From the NCBI RefSeq assembly GCF_001597745.1, contig NZ_LUHJ01000076.1, positions 45,732-105,929 of the forward strand: a stretch of 60,198 nt of DNA, written 5' to 3'. The notes under the pieces were generated by a model. The model was given only the letters and a program-made list of their open reading frames with translations, searched no databases and was not told the DNA's origin. The stretch comes from Anabaena sp. 4-3. Its GTDB lineage: Bacteria > Cyanobacteriota > Cyanobacteriia > Cyanobacteriales > Nostocaceae. A program made the translations under genes and the position numbers. Below, in pieces: positions 46,035 to 54,152 of this stretch (its first letter is position 1; each line of letters opens with the position of its first letter).

Positions 46035-46526
46035 TTAGCCTTTATTTTCCTGACACTCACAGGAAAATACTGTCAGTTCCTGTAACTTGCGGATATCTTC
46101 ACGTACACCCATGAGGATTTTACCGAGATGGTTTTGTCCGGTTTGCTCTGCACCACAACCCCAAAAATAATCAGTAGGTGAATTCTCTACTAAAACCTCA
46201 TCCCCGGTACTCAAAAGAATTTCTTTGATATCAGGATGAGTCATAAACTTTTGCCATACAGCAGTTTGCATAACTGGAATTTTGACTAAATCCCAATCTG
46301 CGCGCAGTCGGCGACTGCTACAACGTCCCAAAGCCGCAGCTTCTTCTGGGGTTTTAGCTGCCCGGATTAGGGGTATGATCATAGCATCTGCGCTACCGAC
46401 AAACTTTTGTGCTTGATAGTAATGCTCTACCGTTGACCAGTAAGTACCCTGAATTTCAATGTGATGGGGGGAAAAATTAGAAAAACAACCGTAAGGCTGC
46501 CAAACCTTATAAAAGTAAATGGTCAT
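46035..46526 (-). CDS. NADAR family protein (YbiA-like, DUF1768)
   Basis: 163 residues from the Met at 46526 (MTIYFYK); the open frame extends ten codons further upstream without a better site. The family marks are clear: FYKVWQPYGCFSNFSPHHI, YWSTVEHYYQAQKF, and the C-terminal ENSPTDYFWGCGAEQTGQN-LGKILM pattern with conserved Trp and Gly. NADAR proteins are N-glycosidases; some release ADP-ribose from guanine in nucleic acid, and YbiA acts on riboflavin intermediates. A DraG-like ADP-ribosylglycohydrolase gene lies 380 bp upstream on the same strand, which favours an ADP-ribose-related role. No DarT-like toxin gene is seen nearby. Confidence 0.88.
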   Translation of the reverse strand: MTIYFYKVWQPYGCFSNFSPHHIEIQGTYWSTVEHYYQAQKFVGSADAMIIPLIRAAKTPEEAAALGRCSSRRLRADWDLVKIPVMQTAVWQKFMTHPDIKEILLSTGDEVLVENSPTDYFWGCGAEQTGQNHLGKILMGVREDIRKLQELTVFSCECQENKG

Positions 46527-46699
46527 GTGAAATTTCTCTGTTATATTATATCTCAATTTCCATAATGCCTGTAAATGTCAGTAGTCAGCGATCCACTGAG
46601 GATTGAGAACTACTACTGATCTTCAGACAGAAGATATTACTAACAGAATAATTTTATCTTGATGAGGAAACTGTCTGTAGGGTTAATCAACGGTGGAAA

Positions 46700-46840
46700 A
46701 TGACAGCTAGTAGTTCGGTTTTGCGTGAACGTCTACCATTGATTACTGGTGGGATTTTTTGAGGTTTAGAGTTGGGTGGCTTTGTAGATGGTATCCTGCT
46801 GCATCAAATTCTCCAATGGCATCAGCAGATATTGCCTAGT
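46700..46840 (+). pseudogene. Remnant of a DUF2243 membrane protein gene
   Basis: From the ATG at 46700 the frame reads MTASSSVLRERLPLITGGIF, then a TGA stop (46760-46762), then GLELGGFVDGILLHQILQWH, which is the highly conserved first-helix motif of DUF2243 proteins. The rest of the gene (over 100 codons) is missing; homology ends close to the IS200/IS605-like right end at 46855-46905. So the gene was probably broken by an insertion and has decayed. Confidence 0.75.
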
Positions 46841-46854
46841 GTAGCTTTAGCTCA

Positions 46855-46905
46855 CGTAGCAATATCAGTTGGGAATCCTGGTTTTTCAAAGCCAGGAGAG
46901 TTCAA
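46855..46905 (+). mobile_element. Second IS200/IS605-like right end
   Basis: GTAGCAATATCAGTTGGGAATCC, the CCTGG/CCAGG hairpin and GAGAGTTCAA repeat the sequence at 45833-45882 almost exactly. The terminal TTCAA (46901-46905) overlaps the stop codon of the DraG-like gene read on the minus strand (TGA at 46902-46904). It lies right after the DUF2243 remnant. Confidence 0.55.
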
Positions 46906-47690
46906 GCACAATACCTATACATAAACTTTTCGGTGATTGTGCATAGATGCTCATCCAGATGAGATAAAGTATGATCAGCGATCGCCTTGGGGACACTGCC
47001 ATAATATGCTTGAGCTATACCCCCAGCAATACAAGCAATAGTGTCACTATCACCACCCAGAGAGACAGCATTACGAATGGCATCCTCAAAGTTAGTTGAT
47101 TCTAAAAAAGCGATAATTGCTTGAGGAACAGAACCCTGACAGGTAGCATTATATTGATATGTTGGTCGAATGTCGTCTAGAGAGCGTTCCAGGTCATAAC
47201 CAAAGGTATTCTGAATGTAGGACTGAATTTTTGCCTTATCATAACCTGTACGTGCCAGAAAAATGGCGGTAGCGGTAGCTTGCGCGCCTTTTATCCCTTC
47301 AGGATGATTATGAGTCACTTCTGCACTGCGTTGGGCTAATGTTAACACAGTCTCTAAATCATCGAAAGCAAAACCGATGGGACTAACACGCATAGCTGCA
47401 CCATTGCCAAAACTATTGTATGGTTGACGACTGTGAGATTTAGCCCAATTGCTAAAGTTGCGCCCATACCCAGCATACAAATAGCAACTATAGTACCACT
47501 TAAATTGGTCAATGAACTTACCACTTGCGGGCAATGGCTCTGTGTGCAGAATCACATCTGCTACCGCTACTGTTAACACTGTGTCATCAGTAAAACGGCT
47601 TTGCCTATCAAACAGGGGGAAATTTTTCGATTTGAGACTTTTACCTTCATAGACTGAACCAATGATGTCACCTGCGATCGCACCCAGCAT
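46902..47690 (-). CDS. ADP-ribosylglycohydrolase (DraG/ARH family)
   Basis: 262 residues. MLGAIAGDIIGSVYEG at the N-terminus, the metal-binding FTDDTVLT (about 33-40) and the C-terminal GGDSDTIACIAGG (about 219-231) are the hallmark motifs; Asp residues for the two-magnesium site are all present. The enzyme removes ADP-ribose from proteins or small molecules. The C-terminus ends within an IS200/IS605-like right end that supplies its stop codon, so a few native residues may have been replaced. It precedes the NADAR gene on the same strand, separated by a decayed gene, suggesting a shared ADP-ribose theme. Confidence 0.92.
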   Translation of the reverse strand: MLGAIAGDIIGSVYEGKSLKSKNFPLFDRQSRFTDDTVLTVAVADVILHTEPLPASGKFIDQFKWYYSCYLYAGYGRNFSNWAKSHSRQPYNSFGNGAAMRVSPIGFAFDDLETVLTLAQRSAEVTHNHPEGIKGAQATATAIFLARTGYDKAKIQSYIQNTFGYDLERSLDDIRPTYQYNATCQGSVPQAIIAFLESTNFEDAIRNAVSLGGDSDTIACIAGGIAQAYYGSVPKAIADHTLSHLDEHLCTITEKFMYRYCA

Positions 47691-48056
47691 AATCTTTAAT
47701 TGTGTTATAATACAAAGTGAGTTTTTCCCAACGGACTACAGCGTTATAGCCTGATACACTGCCAGCGATCGCTTGCTCTTGTCTAGAAGCAAACTACCCG
47801 CCTGAATCTGTGTACTATAGATTCCTCCTGGCAACTCACCCAGTTGATAATCAGAATTACTTTATCATCATCTTTTCAGCCTAAAATCGCCCCATCTAGA
47901 AGATTTACCTAGGCTTAACAGAAAGCATCCCAATTTTAAACACCAAACACAAAACAAACCTTCAACCTCTGCGAACCTCCGCGTGAACTCTGCGAACCTC
48001 TGCGTTAAAAAATCAAACCCCCAAGCTTTCCAACCAGGGGGCTAATATCAACCTAT
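47691..48056. other. 366-bp intergenic region with repeat filler and a terminator
   Basis: Contains the upstream region of the DraG-like gene, a HIP1-type site near 47765, and a tandem-like filler of CCTCTGCGAACCTCCGCG / CTCTGCGAACCTCTGCG (about 47965-48005), a sequence type dispersed in Nostoc genomes, followed by the glcF terminator. No gene seen. Confidence 0.6.
48007..48041 (-). terminator. Rho-independent terminator of the glycolate oxidase operon
   Basis: Read on the minus strand directly after glcF: CCCCC, a 14-base loop region, GGGGG, then TTTGATTTTTT. Stem of five G-C pairs plus a T-rich tail. Confidence 0.75.
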
Positions 48057-49412
48057 TTACCTCTTCAACCGCAAACCCCGAATCGAATAATCCAACAACT
48101 CCATCGGGTGCATTACAGAAACTACCTTACCTTGCAATTGTAAATGCTTAGTAATTTGCAAAGCACAACCAGGATTAGGAGAAGCAATCAACTCAGCACC
48201 AGTATTCAGCAAATTCTGTACCTTTTGCCGACCTAATTCTTCAGCCACCTCTGGCTGTAGCATATTATAAACCCCCGCACTACCACAACACAAAGCAGCA
48301 TCTAAAGGTTCTTTCAAACTCACCCCAGGAATTTGTCTTAATAACTGTCGTGGTTGCACACTAATCTTCTGACCATGCAACAAATGACAAGCATCTTGAT
48401 AAACTAAATTCACAGGTTTATCAGTCAAAGGTGAAAGTTTAGCCGTTAACCCAACAGTAGCTAAAAACTCCTGAGCATCTTTAACTTTAGCTGCAAAAGC
48501 TTCAGCCTTCTCTCGATATTCTGAATCATCTGCTAAGATGTGACCGTATTCTTTCAACGTATGACCACAACCAGCCGCATTGATAACTACATAATCTACA
48601 CCAGTATCAGCAAAGCTGTCAATCATCTGTCTAGCTAAAGCTTTTGCCTGTTCTGTTTGTCCTTGGTGTTCAGGTAATGCTGCACAACAACCTTGAGATT
48701 TAGGGATAACAACTTCACAACCATTCGCCGTGAGAACTCTCACCGTAGCTTCATTGACAGGGGAGAAAAACAAGCGTTGCACACAACCCAAAATTACCCC
48801 GACACGATAGCGTTTTTTACCCTGTGCGGGGATGACAGTAGGTAAATTATCTTGAAAAGATTTGATGGTAATTTCTGGGAGAATTGACTCCATTGCTGCC
48901 AAACGTGGCGAGATTTTTTTAATTAAACCTGTAGCACGTACAAGTTTAGAAACCCCCGACTTTTGATAAACAAACAACGGAATTAGTAAGATGCGTAAAA
49001 TATCCGGGTTGGGGAATAAAGAAAATATCAGTTGACGGATTAATTTATCAGAAAAACTGCGGTTATAATTTCGTTCAACTTGGTGACGAGTAGCTGAAAT
49101 AAGTTTATCATACTGCACACCTGAAGGGCAAGTTGATACACAAGCTAAACAGCCTAAACAAGAGTCAAAATGTTGAACTGTTGCGGTATTTAAAGCAATT
49201 TCCCCTTCATTAATTGCATCCATTAAATAGATACGTCCTCTAGGGGAATCCATTTCTTTACCTATTACCCGATAACTGGGACAAGTGGAAAGACAAAACC
49301 CACAATGTACACAACTATCAATTAATTTCGGATCTGGGGGATGATTTGGATCAAACCCGGTTAAATTTTTCAAACTGGCAGTATTATTAGTAGAATTATT
49401 GGAAACTTGCAT
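48057..49412 (-). CDS. glcF: Glycolate oxidase iron-sulfur subunit GlcF
   Basis: 451 residues. Two [4Fe-4S] ferredoxin motifs near the N-terminus (CVHCGFCLSTCP about 34-45; CLGCLACVSTCP about 90-101) and two CCG-type motifs in the C-terminal half (GCCAALPEHQG; CCGSAGVYN), the layout of GlcF. With GlcD and GlcE it oxidises glycolate to glyoxylate in photorespiration and passes electrons to the membrane. It follows glcE by 39 bp and has a good terminator behind it. The glcD gene is not in the window. Confidence 0.93.
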   Translation of the reverse strand: MQVSNNSTNNTASLKNLTGFDPNHPPDPKLIDSCVHCGFCLSTCPSYRVIGKEMDSPRGRIYLMDAINEGEIALNTATVQHFDSCLGCLACVSTCPSGVQYDKLISATRHQVERNYNRSFSDKLIRQLIFSLFPNPDILRILLIPLFVYQKSGVSKLVRATGLIKKISPRLAAMESILPEITIKSFQDNLPTVIPAQGKKRYRVGVILGCVQRLFFSPVNEATVRVLTANGCEVVIPKSQGCCAALPEHQGQTEQAKALARQMIDSFADTGVDYVVINAAGCGHTLKEYGHILADDSEYREKAEAFAAKVKDAQEFLATVGLTAKLSPLTDKPVNLVYQDACHLLHGQKISVQPRQLLRQIPGVSLKEPLDAALCCGSAGVYNMLQPEVAEELGRQKVQNLLNTGAELIASPNPGCALQITKHLQLQGKVVSVMHPMELLDYSIRGLRLKR

Positions 49413-49451
49413 TTTTATTCTTCCCCTCTCTGTGTCTTTGTGGTTACTTGT

Positions 49452-50717
49452 TTAAATCCCACCAACAAACCGACCAGGACTTAAAATATTTTTGCTATCA
49501 AACTGTTGTTTAAGGCGACGCATTAATGTTAAAGCATTGCCTGTGTATCCCCACACATCTATTTGTTGTTTCACCGCCACAGGTGCTGTCATTACCGTTA
49601 AGAAACCGTGATGAGATTGACAAAGCGATCGCACTTTTAAAACCTGATTTTGATCATCAACCTGCACAACACCCAAACCACTGCTGAGATGCACCAGTCC
49701 AATTTCCACTACTTTCAACACCTCCACAGCAGCAGTTGGTAATATTCCTATTTTGCAGGTAATCGCCGACTCTGTGACAGGATGATGTATTTGTTCTGGC
49801 AATCTCTGCCATAGATAATCTTCATCTGCACCAGAATAGACTGCTGTTGTTAATCCTAACGTTTCTCCTAATTCTAAAACTCGATGAGATTGTTCTTTAA
49901 CACTTTCGTTAATACTTTGGAAACGTGCAATTAATCCCAAACCTGCACCCAAACCTAAGCTAGATACTAATTGTCTAGATAATAAATCAGCTTGAGTGGG
50001 TGTCAAAGCCGAACCGCGTAAAGTATTAGCTGCTTGAGATATCGTCTCAGCGTCACCAGTTAACACCACAGTTCCCGATGCTTCCTGTTGGGGATACACC
50101 CGAAAAGTGACTTGGCTAATCATGCCTAATGTACCATAAGACCCGGTAAACAACTTCATCAAATCATAGCCAGCCACGTTTTTAACTACCCTGCCGCCAG
50201 CTTTGGCAATTTCACCATCAGCACGGATAAAGGTGATACCTAAAAGTTGATCGCGCACACTACCATAACGTTGTCGGAGGGAATTAGTATCAGCAGTGGC
50301 GACAATACCGCCAATGGTGGCTAAATCTGGTTTTGAGGGGTCTAGAGCCAGAAATTGCCGTGATTGTGCCAAAATCTGTTGAAGATGGGAAAATTTCATA
50401 CCCGCTTCCACAGTGATAGTCAAATCACCTACAGCGTGTTCAATTAATTGATTGATGCGTTCTGTACTGACGACTACATCAATATCTTGAGGTAAACCAC
50501 CCCAATTAAGTTTACTGCCACTACCGCAGGGAAGCACACGCCAGTTATGACTATAAGCAGTAGCGATGACTGCGGCTAATTCTGCTTGTGTTTGGGGATA
50601 GACAAGACAACTGGGGGGTTTTGTGCCAGTCGCCTGTAGAATATAAGGATTGTCTTGTGGGTGTACGGTATTTTCTGCGCCAACGATAGATGCAAGAGTA
50701 GAAGCAATGGCTGTCAT
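49452..50717 (-). CDS. glcE: Glycolate oxidase FAD-binding subunit GlcE
   Basis: 421 residues. FAD_binding_4 (PCMH-type) domain at about 35-210, with PCGSGSKLNWGG, LALDPSKPDLATIGGIVAT and KNVAGYDLMKLFTGSYGTLG, the standard flavin-binding segments. The C-terminus LKQQFDSKNILSPGRFVGGI is typical of the GlcD/GlcE family. Shorter than GlcD, in keeping with GlcE. It is the first gene of a two-gene operon with glcF. Confidence 0.92.
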   Translation of the reverse strand: MTAIASTLASIVGAENTVHPQDNPYILQATGTKPPSCLVYPQTQAELAAVIATAYSHNWRVLPCGSGSKLNWGGLPQDIDVVVSTERINQLIEHAVGDLTITVEAGMKFSHLQQILAQSRQFLALDPSKPDLATIGGIVATADTNSLRQRYGSVRDQLLGITFIRADGEIAKAGGRVVKNVAGYDLMKLFTGSYGTLGMISQVTFRVYPQQEASGTVVLTGDAETISQAANTLRGSALTPTQADLLSRQLVSSLGLGAGLGLIARFQSINESVKEQSHRVLELGETLGLTTAVYSGADEDYLWQRLPEQIHHPVTESAITCKIGILPTAAVEVLKVVEIGLVHLSSGLGVVQVDDQNQVLKVRSLCQSHHGFLTVMTAPVAVKQQIDVWGYTGNALTLMRRLKQQFDSKNILSPGRFVGGI

Positions 50718-50786
50718 CAGTTTATCTTTGAGTCCCTACATCTCATTTTCTGTGATGATGACACAAAATCGCTGCTTAAATATAGT

Positions 50787-50843
50787 TCTTGTGGTGTGGG
50801 CTTCTAGCCCGCACCGGACGGGCTAGAAGCCCATCCCACAAGA
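50787..50843. repeat. Long perfect inverted repeat between glcE and the zinc-ribbon gene
   Basis: TCTTGTGG and GGGCTTCTAGCCCG pair with CGGGCTAGAAGCCC and CCACAAGA around a CACCGGA loop, giving a hairpin of more than 20 pairs in two segments. It could act as a terminator for the gene downstream of it on neither strand clearly (no T-run), so a dispersed palindromic element is more likely. Confidence 0.75.
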
Positions 50844-50919
50844 GAGCTTTAATGCAACATTTTAGTCTAGACAGTCCACTACCCTATTTTCTTTTTCGGA
50901 GATGCTTATTATATAGCTA

Positions 50920-51600
50920 TTAGTGCGGAGACCATGACCAACGATGTTTGCATTTAGGACAACTCAGATTTAATTCTCCCAAATGTTTGGGAACACGTAA
51001 TTTTTGCGAACAATTCGGACATAAGGTAATTATCTTTTCGGGTTCAGATATTTGGCTATCAGATAAAATTTGTCCCACCAGTTTGTAAGCTTCGCTCAAA
51101 GGTATTTGAGAGTTTTCTACAGCTTGCATCAAATGTTGAGCTTCATCAGGACTAATTAAATTATGTTTTAGAGGTTCTTTTAAAAATAAGTGAAATTTTG
51201 TTTTGTCATGCTCGTCAAGCTGCGATTGCCTTTCTTTAAGTTCAATTTCTCTTAATCTTTCTCTATATTCTGCCAAAAGTTGTTTTTGTTTACCTTCATG
51301 AAACCCACCATCTTTGATCAATCGTGATACCCCATACAAAGCAGCTCCACCAGCTACAGCAGCACCAGCTACAAGAAATGCTGGTGCTGCTACAACCATG
51401 CCAATACCTGTTACTGCTGTAATGATTGGTATAGATGCTGTCGTTGTTCCTAATAATGCTGCGGCTGCTCCTGCTCCAGCAGCACCGAACGCAGTAATCC
51501 CAATATCAGCAAAAATACCAACTTTGTCATTTGGATTCTTCTCTAATTGGTCAATTACTTTGAGAAGTTCTTCTTTTGTAAGATTTTTTTTGTTAGACAT
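50920..51600 (-). CDS. Glycine-zipper membrane-type protein with C-terminal zinc ribbon, unknown function
   Basis: 226 residues, family not recognised. A charged N-terminus (NLTKEELLKVIDQLEKNP) is followed by a long Ala/Gly-rich hydrophobic segment (about 28-92) with GxxxG spacing, a charged helical stretch rich in Lys/Glu, and a C-terminal zinc ribbon with two CPxC pairs (LCPNCSQKLRVP, LSCPKCKHRW). The hydrophobic stretch may form two membrane helices. It follows a 168-aa gene by 29 bp, and that neighbour has a similar hydrophobic core, so the pair probably works together at the membrane. Function unknown. Confidence 0.7.
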   Translation of the reverse strand: MSNKKNLTKEELLKVIDQLEKNPNDKVGIFADIGITAFGAAGAGAAAALLGTTTASIPIITAVTGIGMVVAAPAFLVAGAAVAGGAALYGVSRLIKDGGFHEGKQKQLLAEYRERLREIELKERQSQLDEHDKTKFHLFLKEPLKHNLISPDEAQHLMQAVENSQIPLSEAYKLVGQILSDSQISEPEKIITLCPNCSQKLRVPKHLGELNLSCPKCKHRWSWSPH

Positions 51601-51629
51601 TTTTAACCTCTAGAATTTTCAGCTAGATA

Positions 51630-52136
51630 TCAATGAGTTGCAACGTTGGGAACAATAGTGTTAAATACACTACTGAGGAGTGCAAAAAACTGTTGAGCAA
51701 TTTCAAAAATATCTTCACCCACACCCTGAAACTGCTTGTCTAGCCTATGTCCAACTACTGCACCAACTCCAGTAATAGTGACTCCCAGCAATGCTGCTAT
51801 TGGTGCTAGAAGTTGCCCGATAAATGGTATTGAGGTTATTAAACTTGCAATAGCAGCACCTACAACAGCACCTATACCAGCACCCGCTACCAGAAAAGGA
51901 TGAGCTTTAACAAACTCCAAAATTTTGATAAGTATAATCTTTCCTACAGCAAAGACTTTACCTGCAATTTTCTTTGTAAAAGAAAGCATCTCATGTAAGC
52001 GGCTGATAACTTCTGGCGGTAGTCTAAGCTGTTGAAGTTGCGCGTATATTTCACTGCTTTTGATTGATTCAGCTGCCGCATTCCAAAGTGCCAATTTTAG
52101 GTTTGCTTGCCCTGCCGAAAATTCCTGATTAACCAT
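51630..52136 (-). CDS. Small hydrophobic glycine-zipper protein, unknown function
   Basis: 168 residues, family not recognised. The N-terminal 75 residues are helical and polar (LRLPPEVISRLHEMLSF). From about 80 to 130 there is a Gly/Ala/Ile-rich hydrophobic region with GxGxxxG patterns (VAGAGIGAVVGAAIA) that may insert in a membrane, then an amphipathic tail. First gene of a two-gene unit with the zinc-ribbon protein. Confidence 0.65.
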   Translation of the reverse strand: MVNQEFSAGQANLKLALWNAAAESIKSSEIYAQLQQLRLPPEVISRLHEMLSFTKKIAGKVFAVGKIILIKILEFVKAHPFLVAGAGIGAVVGAAIASLITSIPFIGQLLAPIAALLGVTITGVGAVVGHRLDKQFQGVGEDIFEIAQQFFALLSSVFNTIVPNVATH

Positions 52137-52438
52137 AATTGATTAGTGTTTGCTGACATAACTGTTGCTGTTTCAGGTTCAACACACACACCAGGATATA
52201 ACCTGTAGTAACTGGTTAAAACTGACACAAACTTTAAAAATTAGCTTAATATATGTTTAATTTCCATAAACACAGCAATTATACGTAAAACTAAAATATC
52301 TGGTTCAGATTCCTCTATAAACATCTCTGAAGTTGAGTTTAATAATAAAGTTTTACCTATTCATAAACAAGCCAAACAAACACAAAGAAGAAAGGGTGTA
52401 CGACTGTACACCCCAACAAGGAAATTATGAGCAGAAAA
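52137..52438. other. 302-bp intergenic region
   Basis: AT-rich. It holds the upstream region of the 168-aa gene (minus strand) and the NDH-2 terminator at 52394-52413. No other feature seen. Confidence 0.5.
52394..52413 (-). terminator. Rho-independent terminator after NDH-2 copy 1
   Basis: GGGTGTAC, loop AGTC, GTACACCC on the minus strand followed by TTTCTTCTTTGTG. Perfect 8-bp stem. Confidence 0.7.
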
Positions 52439-53806
52439 CTAAGCATTAACTGTCTGTCTATTGTTGGCTGTTGTATACTGACTTTTACCATTAGTATTTT
52501 CAACTTGTGCCAACGCCAAAGATTCTTTACCAGTAATCAATCTCGCGCCACGTTTGCGGGTGACGTAGTTCCACGCCCATTGAATCATTACTAGGAGTTT
52601 TTGGTTAAACTCAATCAGGAAGTAGATGTGAATGAATAGCCAGAATAACCAAGCAATGAAGCCTTGCAACTTGACCAAGCCTAAGTCTACAACGGCTAAA
52701 TTTCGTCCAATCATGGCTAGGTTGCCATAATCAGTATATTTAAATTCGGGCAAAGTTTTACCACGCAGACGTTGTTTCACTAATGCGGCAACGTATTCAC
52801 CTTCTTGTTTGGCGACTGGTGCAACACCAGGAAGGGGTTTACCGTTTTGGTGGGAGAAGTGAGCTAAATCCCCAACTACGAAAATATTGTTATGTCCCTT
52901 AATACTTAAGTCTGGTTCTACAATAACTCTGCCGGAGCGATCGCACTCTACACCAGTACGTTCTGCTAATACTTTACCCATTGGGGAAGCTTGCACACCT
53001 GCTGCCCACAATATAGTTTTTGAAGCAATTTCTTTGAATTGATCGTTTTGTTTGAGGGTAACGATATCGTTGTCAATATTGGTTACTCTGGTGTTAGTTT
53101 GGATAATTACACCTAATTTTTCCAGAGATGCTGCTGCTGCTTGCGATAACTCTGGTGCTAAAGCTGGGAGGACGCGATCGCCCCCTTGCAATAGTAAAAT
53201 TCTAGTCTCGGAAGTGTCGATGTCGCGGAAGTCTTCTTTGAGAGTTTTGTATGCTAACTCGGCGATCGCACCCGCTAATTCTACCCCGGTAGGGCCACCG
53301 CCCACCACTACAAAAGTTAACAAAGCACGGCGTTTTTCAGGATCAGTTTCTTTTTCTGCTGCTTCAAATGCGCTAAATATCCGCCGACGTATTTCTATCG
53401 CATCTTCTACAGTTTTCAAACCCGGAGCAAAATCTTTCCAGCTATCTTTACCAAAATAGGAATGCTTCGCGCCTGTGGCAACGATTAATGTATCATAAGG
53501 TACTACTCTATCACCTAAAATAACTTGTTGGGTAGTTGGATCAATATCTTTTACTTCTCCCAACAACACTTTTGTATTCTTGCTTTTGCTGAGTATGGAA
53601 CGCAATGGTGCGGAAATATCAGCAGGGGATAGCATACCTGTAGCAACTTGATATAAAAGCGGCTGAAATAAATGAAAGTTACGTTTATCAATGAGAGTAA
53701 CATTCACATTCGCTTGAGCAAGTGCCTTTGCTGCATACAATCCACCAAAGCCACCACCAACGATGACAACCTGATGTGGTGGATTCTTCTTAAGTGAAGC
53801 TACCAT
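52439..53806 (-). CDS. Type II NADH dehydrogenase (NDH-2), copy 1
   Basis: 455 residues. FAD-binding VVIVGGGFGGLYAAKAL at the N-terminus, the second Rossmann motif FVVVGGGPTGVELAGAIAELA (about 165-185) for NAD(P)H, and GHNNIFVVGDLAHF near the C-terminal FAD contact. A hydrophobic tail segment (GFIAWLFWLFIHIYFLIEF) anchors it to a membrane. It should oxidise NAD(P)H and reduce quinone without pumping protons. A close paralogue lies about 350 bp upstream on the same strand and the two share the leader ACAAGGAAAT before the start codon. Each has its own terminator. Confidence 0.92.
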   Translation of the reverse strand: MVASLKKNPPHQVVIVGGGFGGLYAAKALAQANVNVTLIDKRNFHLFQPLLYQVATGMLSPADISAPLRSILSKSKNTKVLLGEVKDIDPTTQQVILGDRVVPYDTLIVATGAKHSYFGKDSWKDFAPGLKTVEDAIEIRRRIFSAFEAAEKETDPEKRRALLTFVVVGGGPTGVELAGAIAELAYKTLKEDFRDIDTSETRILLLQGGDRVLPALAPELSQAAAASLEKLGVIIQTNTRVTNIDNDIVTLKQNDQFKEIASKTILWAAGVQASPMGKVLAERTGVECDRSGRVIVEPDLSIKGHNNIFVVGDLAHFSHQNGKPLPGVAPVAKQEGEYVAALVKQRLRGKTLPEFKYTDYGNLAMIGRNLAVVDLGLVKLQGFIAWLFWLFIHIYFLIEFNQKLLVMIQWAWNYVTRKRGARLITGKESLALAQVENTNGKSQYTTANNRQTVNA

Positions 53807-53934
53807 AACTAATATTTCCTTGTGTTAAGAGGAGTGTAACTATTCTTAATAAATGTGTAACAAACTCGTGATACAAGTTGCCGTTTATGATGAACACTTG
53901 ACAAAATTCACAATTGTCATTTGAGATACTATTT

Positions 53935-53988
53935 AGTTATTAGTTATTAGTCATTAGTCATTAGTCATTAGTCATTAGTTATTAGTTT
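53935..53988. repeat. Heptanucleotide repeat TTAGTCA / TTAGTTA
   Basis: Seven to eight copies of a 7-bp unit, the same family as the blocks at 3247-3306 (opposite sense) and 59261-59300. Confidence 0.85.
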
Positions 53989-53990
53989 TT

Positions 53991-54038
53991 CTCCCCTGCT
54001 CCCCCTGCTCCCCCTGCTCCTCTGCTCCCTCTGCTCCG
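53991..54038. repeat. C/T-rich tandem repeat (CTGCTCCCC units)
   Basis: About six copies of CCCTGCTCC-like units. Similar GCTCC repeats are common in Nostoc intergenic DNA. No coding value. Confidence 0.7.
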
Positions 54039-54050
54039 AAAGCTGCCCAC

Positions 54051-54105
54051 AAAAAAAATAGTGGAATCAGCATTTTACCTCGATGAAGCAAAATACCTAT
54101 TCCAC
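54051..54105 (-). terminator. Rho-independent terminator after NDH-2 copy 2
   Basis: Arms GTGGAAT and ATTCCAC with inner CATTTT/AAAATA-type pairing, followed on the minus strand by TATTTTTTTT. Located about 50 bp after the gene. Confidence 0.65.
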
Positions 54106-54152
54106 AAATTTTCAGCAAATTTTCAGCTAATACTAGCTACATAGCCAAAATT

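Larger units (their letters stand above)
53807..54152. other. 346-bp intergenic region with two tandem-repeat blocks
   Basis: Contains TTAGTTAT/TTAGTCAT heptamers (53935-53988), a CCCCCTGCTCC/CTCTGCTCC repeat (53991-54038), and the terminator of the second NDH-2 gene (54051-54105). No gene seen. Confidence 0.7.

Noticed and set aside
53935-54038. Regular repeats that could suggest a CRISPR array
   Set aside because: Units are 7-9 bp and contiguous with no spacers; no cas genes in the window.
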